A model generated the notes under the pieces. The model was given only the letters and a program-made list of their open reading frames with translations, was not told the DNA's origin and made no database searches. From Branchiostoma floridae (Eukaryota > Chordata > Leptocardii > Amphioxiformes > Branchiostomatidae): 60,000 nt of DNA. Location: contig NC_049994.1 in the NCBI RefSeq assembly GCF_000003815.2, forward strand, positions 3,693,195-3,753,194. The letters run 5' to 3'. The translations under genes and the position numbers were made by a program. Positions within the stretch are counted from its first letter, which is position 1; each line of letters opens with the position of its first letter. Positions 1 to 11,095 of this stretch are shown here, piece by piece.

Positions 1-260
1 TGGATGAATGAATGAATGAATTGATGGATGGATGGATGGATGGATGGATGGATGGATGGATGGATGGATGGATGGATGGATGGATGGATGGATGGATGGA
101 TGGATGGATGGATGGATGGGTGGATGGATGGATGGATGGATGGGTGGATGGGTGGATGGATGGATGGATAAACGGATGGATATACGGATGGATGGATGGA
201 TAAATGGATTGATTGATGGATGGATAGATGGATGGATGGATAAATGGATGGATGAGTGAT
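1..260. repeat. TGGA tetranucleotide microsatellite
   Basis: An almost uninterrupted run of the 4-bp unit TGGA, degenerating after about 170 into TGGA/TAAA/TGAT variants. Open frames here only reflect the repeat (repeating Met-Asp-Gly-Trp) and are not genes. Confidence 0.97.
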
Positions 261-558
261 TGAATGGTACATATAGATAGTTAGATAGGCATACAGATAG
301 ATAGATAATTTTATATAACTACTATCATAATGGTAAAATATACTTAGAGAGATAAAGCATGTGGATGGATATACATAAATTGAGATGGATAGATAGACAT
401 ACACATCTTAGGCAGAAAAGGGTAGTGAGCAATTGATTACAACTGATTGCTTGCCATTATTCCACTTAGCTTTTATTAAACAAAATAGATTGAAAAGCAC
501 AATTGACAAATGTAACTCTTTCCTAAACTGTGTTGCTCTTTTAGGAATATGCGGCTCT
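261..558. other. AT-rich non-coding spacer
   Basis: Low-complexity AT-rich sequence with short GATA-like runs near the microsatellite. No gene or splice signal was recognised. The missing 3' exons of the SLC45 gene are not visible here. Confidence 0.5.
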
Positions 559-3375
559 CTATTTATTCTGGTCGCCTATTCGCCCGGATGTTAGACACGT
601 GATCCATCCATTGTATAAATATGCAGATTAGGGGCATCTCGTAACTCGTTAGGCCGCCTCCAACAACGGCTGGAGCTGAAGCGACGGCTCCTCCGCAAGC
701 AGACAAAACTTCCCGCGGCGGCAAGAGTACGTCTGGACGCCGCAGGGTGACTCGAGGCAATCCGAGGACTCATGCGGCCACGGCGTGGTTACCATCAGGT
801 CGACGTTTGTTCTTTCCACGGAAGGTTTGGTGTCGGTTTCCAGTGGTCGGTCGGTACATTTTCTGTGCTTCTCCCGTATTTTAAAATTTTCTTTTTCGTG
901 TAATGTTGCGTCTTGATATTTCTTTCGCCGGTCGTGATTTTCTTCTAGCACGCTTGGAATTCTGAGCCGGCTGTATCGTTCTAATTTGCATTCCTGTCGC
1001 TTATTCGTATGTATGAGCTTCAGAGCGGCGGGGGAGGAAAGACCCTAGTGCAGAGGATGGCTGCCTTACACTTTTTGCTCGTTTTACAGTTTCTTCCCTT
1101 TTATCCTAGGCCGGGTCGAGTTTAGGACGTTTTTTAGTTCACGTTGGCGTTTTGCTCCGCTTGGAGCTGAGTGATTTTTGTGCGATTTCCTGATTTTGTG
1201 TACGTTTTTTAGCAGGATCCGACAGCTACTCCAAGCAGATAGTTGGTGCCCACATGGCAGATGGTGGTTCTCCGGAATTCCTTTGTCTTCGCCATGTTCT
1301 TGTATCCTTTCTATCCTCTGCGAAGGAAAGCTGTGGGTGTTGGCTTTCATTGCTAAGGCGTGGAGCAGAACGAGAGTTTCCAGATTTTATGTCATTCTTT
1401 GATTTTCGTGAATATTTCAGGCAGGGACAGAGGACGACGATGGCATGATCCATGAGGCAAGATGGCGACCCCCCTTGGTTTCTTTGTTTTCAGGATTACG
1501 GGTCATCCCTCTGGGAGAGCCTGGCGTAGCGTTCAGCCAACCCACCTGAGCTTGGAAGGCTGCAGCTGGTTCGATTTGGGTGTCTTTTTTTCCGTTTTTT
1601 CGGCCAGGCAGAATTTTTCTTTTGCTTCCTAGATTGAACGTCGAGGCTGTGTATGGGGTTTTCTGCTACCATTTGTTTTAGTTTACATGTGTATGAGTGC
1701 GTACCTGTAAGGCGCATGGATGTGTGAATGCGCGTGGCCCAGCCTTACGCCACGTAACGCGGCTCGCTCGCATGTGGGGGGGCTGGGCGGTGTGGAAGAT
1801 GCGTATGTTTTAGACTTGTCTGTCTGGGACCGGACCTGTTGCCGGGCGCCCGTCCCTTCCCACTGTCTCATGGTTCACGTGTTGTTTATACAGGTCCGAC
1901 GCTCTCCCCCTCCAACAACAGGGATGCGCGGGACACACCACCACCCAGAGCCGGCATAAGCCACCCTCAACCTCGCCAGATGTGCGGCCTGATAGGACCC
2001 GTTGGTGGCCAGCACAAGCCTTAGCAGCAGAGAGGGCTCAAGACGCGCCGGGAACCTGTTAGCCGAACAGTTAGGCTGTGATGTTTTATGTTGTGAACCA
2101 TGTTCTTTGTGCCGAACATAGTGCTACAAGGGACAGCGGTCAGAGGATCAGGGTCGACTGGCGCTCCAGTCCCCGACACCGCCCAGCCCCTGCCGGTCAG
2201 TTCAGCTAACCCCGCCGACAACTCAAGGAACTGTAAGTCATTTTCCCCCTATTTTTCGTGAATAGATTTTAACATGTCGTTCTCAAGTGCGATGGGGTGC
2301 CGCGGGATGCTTGAGGGTTAGGAACTAATCGAGCAACCCTGTTTTGAGATTGGTCTGACCAAGAACGTCTTTGGTCTGACGCCTTTTATAGCACGGCAAG
2401 ATATCATTCAGTGCGATGGGGTTCCGCGGTAAGCTGAATGACCCAAAAAGTGTGCAGTCTTTCTTCAGCTTGGTGTGACGTTATCCAGTGCGAAGGGTTT
2501 CCGCGGAAGGCTGGACGATCCGAGAAATTGTGTTCTTTTAATCCTTTTTCGTGATTTGTTGTAATATCATCCAGTGCGAAGGGGTTCCGCGGAAAGCTGG
2601 AATTTTGGAAAACCCTAAAAGTTGTGTACGCTCTTGTTTGACATTTGGCGATTTTATCCAGCGCGACGGGGTTCCGCGGAAGGCTGGATAACATGCTATG
2701 CGGGAGTGTGTAAGGACTTGGTCCGGACTGAGGCTTGGTTATAGTGTATGTGGGACACGGGCATAAGGAATGGAGTGAGCAATATGTTTTGGCGTTTTTG
2801 AAATCGTGCGCATAGGATTTTGTTGTCTTTCGGAACATTGCGGATTTTGCCAGATGCTACTAGAGATCTCCCTTTATGGGGCATCAGAAGGGCGTGGTTC
2901 CCAAAGTCGCCGAGAAGATAGGATAGCATTCGAAGAATTTTCTTTCCTTCCTGTTTTCGCTCAACTTTTGTACGTGGAGAAATTTAGATCGGTATTCTCG
3001 GCGTTGATTTTCTCTCAGTTTTCGAAGCGCGCGCTGCGGTCGATTAGAGTGGGTAAACGTTGTTTTGACGAAGTTCAGAGAAGAATATGATGAAGTGTGG
3101 GGGACAAGTCGAGAGAAATAAGAAAGGGATTAGATGGGTAAGGGGAGAAGAAAGGTGAAAGAGCGAAGATAAGGATGGGAAGTAGAGAGAGGGACAAGAT
3201 GATTTGAAAGAGTGAACAGGAAAAGGAGTGAGAAGATATCTTAGGAGAGTGTCTTCGAAGGAGGATATTAGGTGACAGGAAGGGAAAGGCTCTGAAGCCA
3301 GAGAGGGCAAAGGCGGAAGACGACGATTCCCCATCACTTTATAACGGAGGGCGGATAGATGGCCAGGACAAATAG
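559..3375. mobile_element. Long TIR element, 2.8 kb, no recognised transposase
   Basis: The left end begins CTATTTATTCTGGTCGCC. The reverse complement of the right end begins CTATTTGTCCTGGCCATC, so the ends form an imperfect terminal inverted repeat of about 30 bp. The first ~98 bp and last ~60 bp recur without a visible difference in the shorter element just downstream, which defines both boundaries. The interior is more GC-rich than the surroundings and holds an array of five stem-loops (2282-2691) and a purine-rich tract (3080-3300). No open frame resembles a transposase or any known protein. No target duplication is seen on the left (CTCT against GATA). It is probably a non-autonomous DNA transposon of unknown superfamily. 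Confidence 0.6.
2282..2691. repeat. Array of five stem-loops with a 22-nt conserved loop
   Basis: The stem-loops lie at 2282-2315, 2404-2441, 2484-2515, 2570-2601 and 2654-2691. Each loop is exactly 22 nt and close to TGCGAYGGGGTTCCGCGGWA followed by RG. The stems differ but remain complementary: CTCAAG/CTTGAG, TCATTCAG/CTGAATGA, TCCAG/CTGGA (twice) and TTATCCAG/CTGGATAA. The sequence between hairpins is not conserved. Spacings between starts are about 124, 80, 86 and 86 bp. Confidence 0.85.
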
Positions 3376-3379
3376 GATA

Positions 3380-3672
3380 CTATTTATTCTGGTCGCCTAT
3401 TCGCCCGGATGTTAGACACGTGATCCATCCATTGTATAAATATGCAGATTAGGGGCATCTCGTAACTCGTTAGGCCGCCCTCCGACCACGTCTGGAGCCT
3501 GAAGCGACCCACCCGCCCAGCCCTCGGAAGTTTTTCTGCTTTGCGCGGAATTAGACGCCCGCTTGTAGGCGGTCGTCTCAGGATTCTCTCAGCGCATAGG
3601 TGACTTTAGGCTCCAGACGACGATTCCCCATCACTTTATAACGGAGGGCGGATAGATGGCCAGGACAAATAG
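3380..3672. mobile_element. Short TIR element (deletion derivative of the 559-3375 family)
   Basis: It has the same ~98-bp left end and ~60-bp right end as the 2.8-kb element directly upstream, with a different 130-bp middle. It is flanked on both sides by GATA (3376-3379 and 3673-3676), which could be a 4-bp target duplication or part of a duplicated flank. The near-identity of the ends to the long copy points to recent mobility or local duplication. The SLC45 exon 2 donor lies only 35 bp to the right, so the element sits in the intron just after that exon. Confidence 0.65.
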
Positions 3673-3706
3673 GATACTACTTGTCTGTTGTACCAGTATT
3701 ACTCAC

Positions 3707-3882
3707 CAGGCCCTGTGAGTGGTAGCTGGCCACCAGGATAAACGGTATAGTGAAGATGGTGGCGTACAGCACTCCGGCAGCACAGGACAGCACGATGACA
3801 GCCCAGCGCTGTCGGATCAGCCCCATGGCCAGCATTCCAACGCAATGAGTCATCTGGCCAGCCATGTAGACAGCTCGGGCGC
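3707..3882 (-). CDS. SLC45-family transporter, exon 2 (partial gene)
   Basis: This 176-nt internal exon encodes about 58 residues continuing the transporter of 4916-6464. The acceptor reads ...AACTCATAG before GCGCCCGAG and the donor is CCTG|GTGAGT. It completes a split glycine codon from exon 1 (RI-G-ARAVYMAGQ) and ends in phase 0. It carries two hydrophobic segments, one around HCVGMLAMGL and one around VLSCAAGVLYATIFTIPF, expected for the ninth and tenth helices of the MFS fold. The remaining C-terminal helices and stop are not found between here and position 1, so the gene runs off the left edge. Confidence 0.85.
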
Positions 3883-4915
3883 CTATGAGTTGAAGCGAGG
3901 ACAGTCGTGTAAAAAGCCTTTCCCAAGGGCACAATCTGCAGCATTACATGATTTAAACGCATGATCCGGACCTTTCCGGACAAAATACTGTAAAGGCATA
4001 AATTTCGCGGGGATTGAATTTCGCTGTAGCGAGAAAAAGTACTTTTCGCGGTGGTTTTAAGTTCGCGGTAGCACCATGCACTGTAGTCTCCTACTGCTAT
4101 GGAAAAATGTTCGCGGTGATTTTAAATTCGCGGTGAAGCGGCCACCGCGAAAACCGCGAACATTAATCCACCGCAAAACGTTCTGCATTTACAGTTCCCT
4201 GAATCTGTGAAAAATTTTTGAAGGACATAATTATCAGAATATTTCAAAACGTTGGTATATTCTGATTACACTTACAAGACTCATTCATATCATTTGTGTC
4301 ATACCATTCTCAAGTTGAGGAAAGAAAACTTCCTAGCTCTGAGGAAGTCAATTGTTACTTGTTTTGTCAAAGTTGCCGTTACTCGTTAAACTTTTATTTA
4401 TTTATAAAGGCGTTTGGGAAAAACAAGAATGTGAAGGGTCCGAAACGTCTGTAATGGAATAGAGATTACATCATGTTGTCCCGGTGTAAAGGGGTTAGGA
4501 GAAAATCTTGTTTGTATCAGAAGGAAATCTGCCCGCATGTTTTATTGACACCCAGATCGCAGTAGTATTTCTACGCTTCGTTGCAAGGGAAAATTGCTTT
4601 CAAGTTTCTCTAGGCTTCTTGAAATCTCTGGGTATAAATATGGTCTACACTTCGCAAATGAGGTTGTCCTTTCTGGTGACGCTTCAGGGCGAGTCTACTA
4701 GTATCACGCCTTCTTATGGAAAAATTATCATAATATTCTTATGGCACGTTACGAGTACACTTTAGACAAGTAACATTTGACAACGATTAAGATTTCTTGG
4801 AAACGTGACGTAAGTAATTGGTCAAAGGTGACCGGGAAGCTTGTACCGCCCCCAGTCCAAGCTGGGTAAATGTTGCTTACCTCCATAGATGACACAACAA
4901 ACAGATATATCTTAC
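3883..4915 (-). other. Intron 1 of the SLC45-family gene
   Basis: A 1,033-bp GT..AG intron in phase 1. It contains a CGCGG-type MITE (3988-4194) and otherwise AT-rich sequence. A second in-frame donor-like GTAAGC lies at about 4880, but only the donor at 4915/4914 joins in frame to give the family-like sequence across the junction. Confidence 0.8.
3988..4194. mobile_element. CGCGG-rich MITE, copy 1
   Basis: The termini are CTGTAAAGGC and the complement of CTGTAAATGC, preceded by TA on the left. The interior is built of repeated TTCGCGG and CCGCGAA motifs arranged as an imperfect hairpin. The same family recurs at 26864-27034, 33653-33860 and 55302-55511. It lies in the SLC45 intron. The TA duplication suggests a Tc1/mariner-type origin (inference). 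Confidence 0.8.
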
Positions 4916-6464
4916 CTATTCGAGAGATGAGTTTCTCCACGATCATGGAGTAGAAGGAGCATGTGAGGGAGTACACCGCCATCCCGCAACTTCCCATCCG
5001 CACCCCCTCGTCGTACAGCTCCCTCGCCGGGGACCCCAAGGGGGCCCGCGGGTCGCCTCCGTACACCGCCTGCCCCACAAAGTCCGTAAAGTAGAGCGAG
5101 TAGCTCACCAGGGCCATCCAGTTCAGGTAGTTGGTGAGGCAGAGTATTCTCAAACACTTCGGCATGTAGATGATTGACAGCAGGTAGGTCTTGAGGGTGG
5201 GCTCCTGAAGGTCGTACTCGTCATCGTCTGCAGTCTCCATGGCAACAACATGCCCCGGATGTTGCCCAGGTCCGTCAATGGTTGATCGATTGGTGACGTC
5301 ACCGTTGGCAACTCCATTCTCTTGGTACGAGACAATTTTCTTGTCTTTGTCGTCTTTCTCTTCAGTGTTTTTCCCGCCAATTTGCTGATACCCATCGGAG
5401 AGCTTTGTCATTTCCGTTTCCGTTGTTTCTTCCTGGAATGACTGATAGCCGACATCCTTTCTTCCTTTCTTCTCTTTGCGAAGAAGGACCGGTAGAGGAG
5501 TTTCTTTTGCGGTCGTGACTGTCAGAGACACTCCGAGAACGAAGAGAACTAGTACAACGAGGAAGACGACTCGGACGTGGCCACCTAGTTGTCGGCCAAT
5601 CTCAATGTTTTCCCAGTTCAGTCCGCCGACTAGGTACCCTACGGCTCCACCGAAGCCGGCCATAATAGTAAAAGTGGTCAGACCAATAGCGTGGTCTTCT
5701 GGTACGCAAACGTCCAATAGGTAAGCGCGACAAGGTGATTGACAGGCGTCGCAGCTAAAGTCTAACAGAACCACGCCCACCACGGTGAACACCACGCCCC
5801 ATGCATGATGGTCAGGGGAAGTGATGTCAACCCATTGGTCTGACGCATTTCCGGTGTGTGTCGCGGGGGTTGTTGGGTAGTCTCCAGTCGGTGGTAACTC
5901 TGTTGGTGCTGTTGTGACGTTTTCGGCTTGAGTTATGTTTTCTATGGGTGGGGAAGTCGGAAAAGACACGTTATGCCCATCTAAATGTCCGTCTTCCGAA
6001 TCTCCGAGTGCTACGCCGATATCCCTACCGTTTGGAACGAGGATAAGCCCGGTTACTATTCCCGCGGACAGAAGGAGAATAAAGGGCCGGCGCCGTCCCA
6101 ACTTTGCCCGGCAGGTGTCGCTAGCCGACCCGAGGAGAGGAGTGAGAAAGAACCCGAGTAACGGACTCAGACACCACGCTAATGTCATGAACCTCTCGGG
6201 GACTCCGATGTTGAGTAGAGTAGGGCTAACGTATGCCGTTTCCGCGGCATAGCACAGCTCAATCCCACATACCGTAGCGCTTAGGAAAACAAGCTGCCAA
6301 CGCGGCCTTCTTCCGGTAGGGGTCGCTTCGTCCACGCCGGGCGTTGGAGTCTGCAGCGATTCGTCGATTTCTTCCTTGTCGACGATGGTTTTGGTGTCTT
6401 CTTCGCGAGAAATGCCGAGTGCTGACTTGAACCGCTCACGCAAAAGTCTCCAAGATGACGCCAT
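4916..6464 (-). CDS. SLC45-family sugar/proton symporter, exon 1 (partial gene)
   Basis: This exon encodes residues 1-516 plus one base of the next codon. It belongs to the major facilitator superfamily, SLC45 (sucrose/proton symporter-like) family: membrane proteins that co-transport sugars with protons, in pigment organelles for the A2 member. The family hallmarks are the first helices (57-115), the loop GSASDTCRAKLGRRRPFI (112-129), a second block around DFSCDACQSPCRAYLLD (235-251), and a long cytoplasmic loop (about 320-430) before YLNWMALVSYSLYFTDF. A lumenal/extracellular loop (about 150-215) has four N-x-S/T sequons (165, 177, 182, 206). The start is the first ATG of a 571-codon frame. 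That frame runs past the donor ATAG|GTAAGA at 4916/4915, so its last ~55 residues are intronic. The layout is closest to SLC45A1/A2/A4 rather than A3; subtype is not resolved. Confidence 0.92.
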
Positions 6465-7637
6465 CTTTAGTAAACTGGAACAGTTAGACCCTCAAACTGC
6501 AAGAGAAAACATTATTTAACAATTAATAGTTTTCTCGAGTTGGGAATAATATAACAGCATTCTTTGTATACAACGAAGTGATTGATTTGAACCGACGTTT
6601 AGGGGACCATCTGTCACCTTTCTCTTGGCAATTCTGACTTGTACTATGCCACGCTGCAGCTAGGTATCGCTGCTAACAGTTGCGGTCCCAAACGTAAATG
6701 ATTTCCCATTGACTGACATATTTTTTTCTAAATAAAACACTTAGTTCTGTACTTAGAACTTTATTATAAAAAAAACATGACTTAGATGTTAATAGTTGCA
6801 CCCAAAAATATGCTACGTTTTTGCAATTTCATTGTACCTGAACATTGCAACAACGTGACTTGCCACAAAGAAAATATTAAATCTGATCATACTTACAACT
6901 GAAACCACTACAGCAATATAATATCGCTATACGTCGTACAAACTCTAATCTATACTCATATCGCAATAAGCTATAGGGATGATTTGACTTCAACAAAACT
7001 TTCCATACACAAATTTCTTGTAAACCTCACGAAACGTAATGTGCATTTTACATTTTACAACTGAATAGTGTAAGCTCGTTCATAGTAAGCCATCTGTGCA
7101 TGGCACCCAGGCATAATTCCGTGTGTGTATTTTGCAGGGATTTTAATCGTATTTTCCCTATTTCAATGACTCATTTACTGAAGAATGTTATATATCATTT
7201 TAGAAAATATCAAAACAATTGTTGACGCCATCTTGCAACATTTTATAAACAAATATTGATAACGCATTTGACGTTAAGAATATTTGTAACGTGTTGGAAG
7301 GTAAAAGAAAAGGAGATTTTTTTTAGAATAGTAATTTATCACAGATTGTCCCAAATGATTCAAAAATGCTAGAACAAAAGGTAACAAATACCTACGCGGT
7401 TACGTGGAGTTCACTCTATACGTTGTATAACATTATTTGTTATCACTTACTCCATCCGGTATTGCCTTTGTTATGAATGTATCATGATATATGTCTTCTT
7501 TTGTCTTCTGCTTATTTTTGTACGTTATGAAGGCGTGGTATGAGTGTTTATGACACATGCAAATATCTTTATGGTATTGACTACATGTATATGTGCCTTC
7601 ATATTTTTCAATCAAGACTACTACATTCCTGAATTAA
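6465..7637. other. 5' flank of the SLC45 gene, non-coding
   Basis: About 1.2 kb of AT-rich sequence upstream of the SLC45 start codon. It should contain the 5' UTR and promoter, but no TATA box, initiator or upstream exon could be assigned with confidence. Confidence 0.5.
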
Positions 7638-8578
7638 CCCTATTCAGACCGGGCTTTTTTGGTCATCCCTGGACCGGGGGGGGGGCTTTTGAGGCCCTCC
7701 ACTTCTAAGTCCTCTAACTCTTGAACGACGTGCCGTAGGGCCACTAAATTTTCAGGACATGATATCAACATAATATCTGATAAGTATATGACGTTTGACG
7801 TTACGTTGACGTAAAATGACGTAATTATGACGTCATCAATTTCATTATATTGGCCGGACCCATGAAAAAGAAAACTTCAAGTTATACTACAAAAATGTAA
7901 CAACAAGTGCAGATAACAGAATAATAATGTTTAGTACGACTTGTATTGCCAATAGCAACATCGATTACGTCATCATGACGTCATAAAATGACGTCATGCA
8001 CATCTAAGATACGAGTTAGGCTCCGCCATATTATATCCACTACCTTCAACTTTTAAAAGTACTTTTTTTGCAATAAATAATCACAAAGGGCAATGGAAAT
8101 AGACTAAATTCATTCATTTAGATGGTTTTTGATGAAAAAATACCAGGTAGTTGCAAATTTTAAGGGATAATTAGCTTGTTATTCTTGATCTGGCCATACG
8201 GTCCGCCATCTTGGATTTTGGGCTGATGACGTCATCAAATTAGCATAATTTATGCATATATAATTATGAAAGATATGCTAAATAATATAAGATTTTATTT
8301 ATGTAATAAAATAGCAGTAATATAGCAAATAAATGTTAAAAAGTACATTGTTAAAACCAAAAATAGTGATTTTTGGCAAAACTGCCTGTCAGCAAACGGT
8401 TGCCATGGCAACACGAAAAAATGGAAAATTTGTCAAACTTCGTAAAATTGTTGTCAACAATATTTTAGGAAAACTCACCAAATTTGGGGGCTTTAGCGTA
8501 AGGCGTTCTGGCGTTATAGGACATTGAAGTTGGGGCAGGCCTCAAAAGCCCCCCCCCCCCCCCCCGGTCTGAATAGGG
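7638..8578. mobile_element. TTAA-flanked TIR element (piggyBac-type MITE)
   Basis: The ends are CCCTATTCAGACCGGG and its exact inverse, flanked on both sides by TTAA (7634-7637 and 8579-8582). TTAA duplication with ends starting CCC is the piggyBac signature, so the superfamily call is an inference from those features. Sub-terminal G/C homopolymers (a G run near 7676, a C run near 8550) extend the inverted repeat. The AT-rich interior contains many TGACGT/TGACGTCA motifs. There is no transposase frame; the 64-codon frame at 8333-8527 is probably spurious. Confidence 0.85.
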
Positions 8579-8884
8579 TTAAAAGATATTCAAATTCCAT
8601 GGCGTAACGCACCAGGTTTGTACTGAAGAGTACACGCTGCTTATCCGGACCGATTTATTTGATCCACTTATACCGAGAAAGAGTCCTTAGTAGTATTTTG
8701 ATAAGCATGGTGGGATCTGTCGATGAAGGTTAGATACCCAGGTAATAAGATACGTCAAAAAACAGTTACTCAAGCAACTGGATATGATTTTGGAAACGGT
8801 CAGACGTTACGAACAGCCATGCAGTGTCTTTTGTCAGTGACACAGGAGAAATCTTGTTGGAGATAGTTTTGGTGGTATCTTTTA
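8579..8884. other. Unannotated spacer
   Basis: About 300 bp of ordinary non-coding sequence between the TTAA element and a SINE. Part of it (8747-8850, around 'ttactcaagcaactgga') resembles 25657-25740, so it is probably an old dispersed repeat. Confidence 0.4.
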
Positions 8885-9092
8885 CGTACTCGAGGTGTGG
8901 CTCTCCTCAAACACTGGGCCTCAATTAAACGTCCTATCCGAGGGACGGCCCTAACCAAAGCTAAGGTATACTCATGTTCACCTGAGTCGAGGGAAGGTAG
9001 TGCCTACAGCTTTCTTTCCCAAGGGCACAACATTCAAACTCAGGACCTTCTAGTTTTGAGCCAACAATCCTAACCACAATGCCACCGTGCCA
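8885..9092 (-). repeat. tRNA-derived SINE (type A), minus orientation
   Basis: Read on the minus strand it begins GGCACGGTGGCATTGTGG, then TTAGG, an A-box-like tRNA start, and contains a B-box-like GGTCCTGAGTTTGAAT. A non-tRNA body with CCCTTGGGAAAG and CCTCGGATAGGACG follows. Related copies lie at about 9775-9945, 21595-21800 and 55775-56010. Confidence 0.65.
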
Positions 9093-9098
9093 CAAGTA

Positions 9099-9258
9099 TA
9101 GCCTCTACCAGGCTCCGTGGATCGGTAGAATCATTATCCTCACCACGATGGTGAGGAAACGTACTCTTCTGGCCGGCTAACTCCCCTAGCGTACTATAGA
9201 TTCTATTTGTCCAATTTCTACAATTAGACCACCTATCCACGAAGCCTGGTAGAGTCTA
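9099..9258. mobile_element. Foldback MITE with 9-bp TSD (TCTACCAGG arm type)
   Basis: The arms TAGCCTCTACCAGGCTCC and GCCTGGTAGAGTCTA are inverted. The element is flanked by the exact 9-bp duplication CCACAAGTA (9090-9098 and 9259-9267). The interior has the GGCCGGCTA motif shared with foldback elements at 50-56 kb. Inserted at the edge of the SINE at 8885-9092. Confidence 0.85.
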
Positions 9259-9267
9259 CCACAAGTA

Positions 9268-10860
9268 CGTACAAGTCCCACTAATACAACATTCCAATAA
9301 CGTCACACAAATGATACTCGCGGTATGCTACTTTACATGACTTACTCCATAATAAATGTTTGGAAATCCACAAAGATATTTTCGAGTGAAAGTTGCATTG
9401 TTTATTAGACAACAGAGTAGTTGTGTTTTCTGCCCGCCAGGCATATGTGGATGCACATACACCGGTTCGTTTCAGTAACAGTAAACATGTATACAAAATA
9501 AACGCCTAGATTGGAACATTGCCACACGTACTACGATTTCAAGGAAAGATTGTAGCAAAAATTGTACACACATCTTCCATGTGTATTAAAGATACAAAGG
9601 CAAAGATGTAAGAACAAAGTTACCCAAGCCATTGCTACTTCAGCTACAATGTAATAAACGATTTTGTTGTTATTGACTGTATATGGGTGCTATTTCGTAC
9701 GTTATACTAATATCTGCGTATTATATACAGTATTGGTAATATTAGCGGTATGCCACTTGTAACATGCAAACAGCTAGCTTCAAACACAAGGACCTAAATC
9801 TAACGTCCTATTCGAGGGACGTACCTAACCGAAATAGGTACTCGTTTACAATTAAGTGAAGAGTGGAAAGCCTTCTTAAGTGTCGTTTGATTCGAACTCT
9901 GGACCTCTAGGTTCTGAATCAAGCAACCTAAAAATATGCCACACCACTAGAACCAAACACATTGTGGAATTTGTAGAACAAAAGTTAAGCATGAGACGTC
10001 AATAGAAAAGAAGGCTAACGCTTAGACAAACTTTAGGAAAGCGTTAACAACGGAGTGTATTATAAAACGCTTATATAGGAAATCTAGCTGTTACTAACGT
10101 AGTGTATACATATATGTACAACATTTATGTGACCAAAAATGTAAGTTATTTTTACAAAAATCACACCAACCTTGGTATTCTGCAACCCACGTAGAAGATA
10201 AAAAGTACGTCGTTCAAAACAAATCTTACGTCTGTCTTCCTACCAAACTCTTCAATGCCCATAGAAACGTCGTCAGGTCTAGGGAAGGAGGGGCTGGGGG
10301 ACTCACTTAAGTTAGAGTAGTCCCGTTGTACACGATATATAACTGGAAGTAAGCTACTTACGTATTCATTGATACAGAGGATATGTTGCGAGTGGTCTCA
10401 ATCCATTACACAAGAGACACGAGGGTAGATATAAAGGAGTCCATGCGTGCTGCAAAGTTAAATGCAACAAGTACACATGTATTGGCAACGTCATGGTTCA
10501 GTGTGTGGGTTTATTGAAACGTAATGGTTCGGTGTGTATATCTATGGAGGTCATACTCTATACGGAACTGTGACCTTTGTTACAGTGGATACAATAACAA
10601 ACTAGAAAATATACCGGAACTGCGGTTTAAGAGAGAGCACAGTATCATGGCGCTTTGACTATGAATAACATAAAACTCCATTTATGTTGGCTTAACTGTT
10701 GGGGTGTTTGGCTCCAGAACAAATCCAAGGGTCGGCGTTCGAATCCCCTGACAAGCCACATGTACAATGTTGCACCATTGGGAAGGAACTTAACATGACT
10801 TTCTATTTCTAGACTTTTACTAGTCCCCGCACGCCCATTCACTAGCGCTTTTCGCGAATA
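9268..10860. other. Non-coding region with one SINE fragment
   Basis: No gene is recognised. At about 9775-9945 there is a minus-oriented type-A SINE fragment (GTCCTATTCGAGGGACG, and a tRNA-like CCACACCACT end). Around 10720-10780 a sequence resembling the reverse of a tRNA-like SINE head is possible but weak. Confidence 0.45.
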
Positions 10861-10899
10861 GATTAGGTACTGCAGGCTCAGTTCTCTCACAGTGTCTGT

Positions 10900-11002
10900 G
10901 TGTCTGTGTGACTGTGTATGAATGTGTAAATGTGTGTGTAAATGTGTGTATGCATTTCTTTAAATTTGTGTGTGTGTGTGTGCGTGTATGTATGTGTTTG
11001 TG

Positions 11003-11060
<58 letters not shown>

Positions 11061-11095
11061 CGCGTGTGTGTCCGTGTGTGTGTGTTCCTTTCAAA
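10900..11095. repeat. (TG)n microsatellite
   Basis: An impure then pure TG/CA dinucleotide run, with GTGTTTGT and GCGTGT interruptions. Overlapping open frames of alternating Cys-Val or Thr-His are repeat artefacts. Confidence 0.97.

Noticed and set aside
12-259. Open frames with repeating Met-Asp-Gly-Trp
   Set aside because: They are a direct read-through of the TGGA microsatellite.
2404-2838. 144-codon minus frame in the TIR element
   Set aside because: It runs through the hairpin array and has no transposase motif; likely chance.
4749-4915. C-terminal ~55 codons of the 571-codon SLC45 frame
   Set aside because: The frame passes a consensus donor; splicing at 4916 to 3882 gives the family-like sequence, so this tail is intronic.
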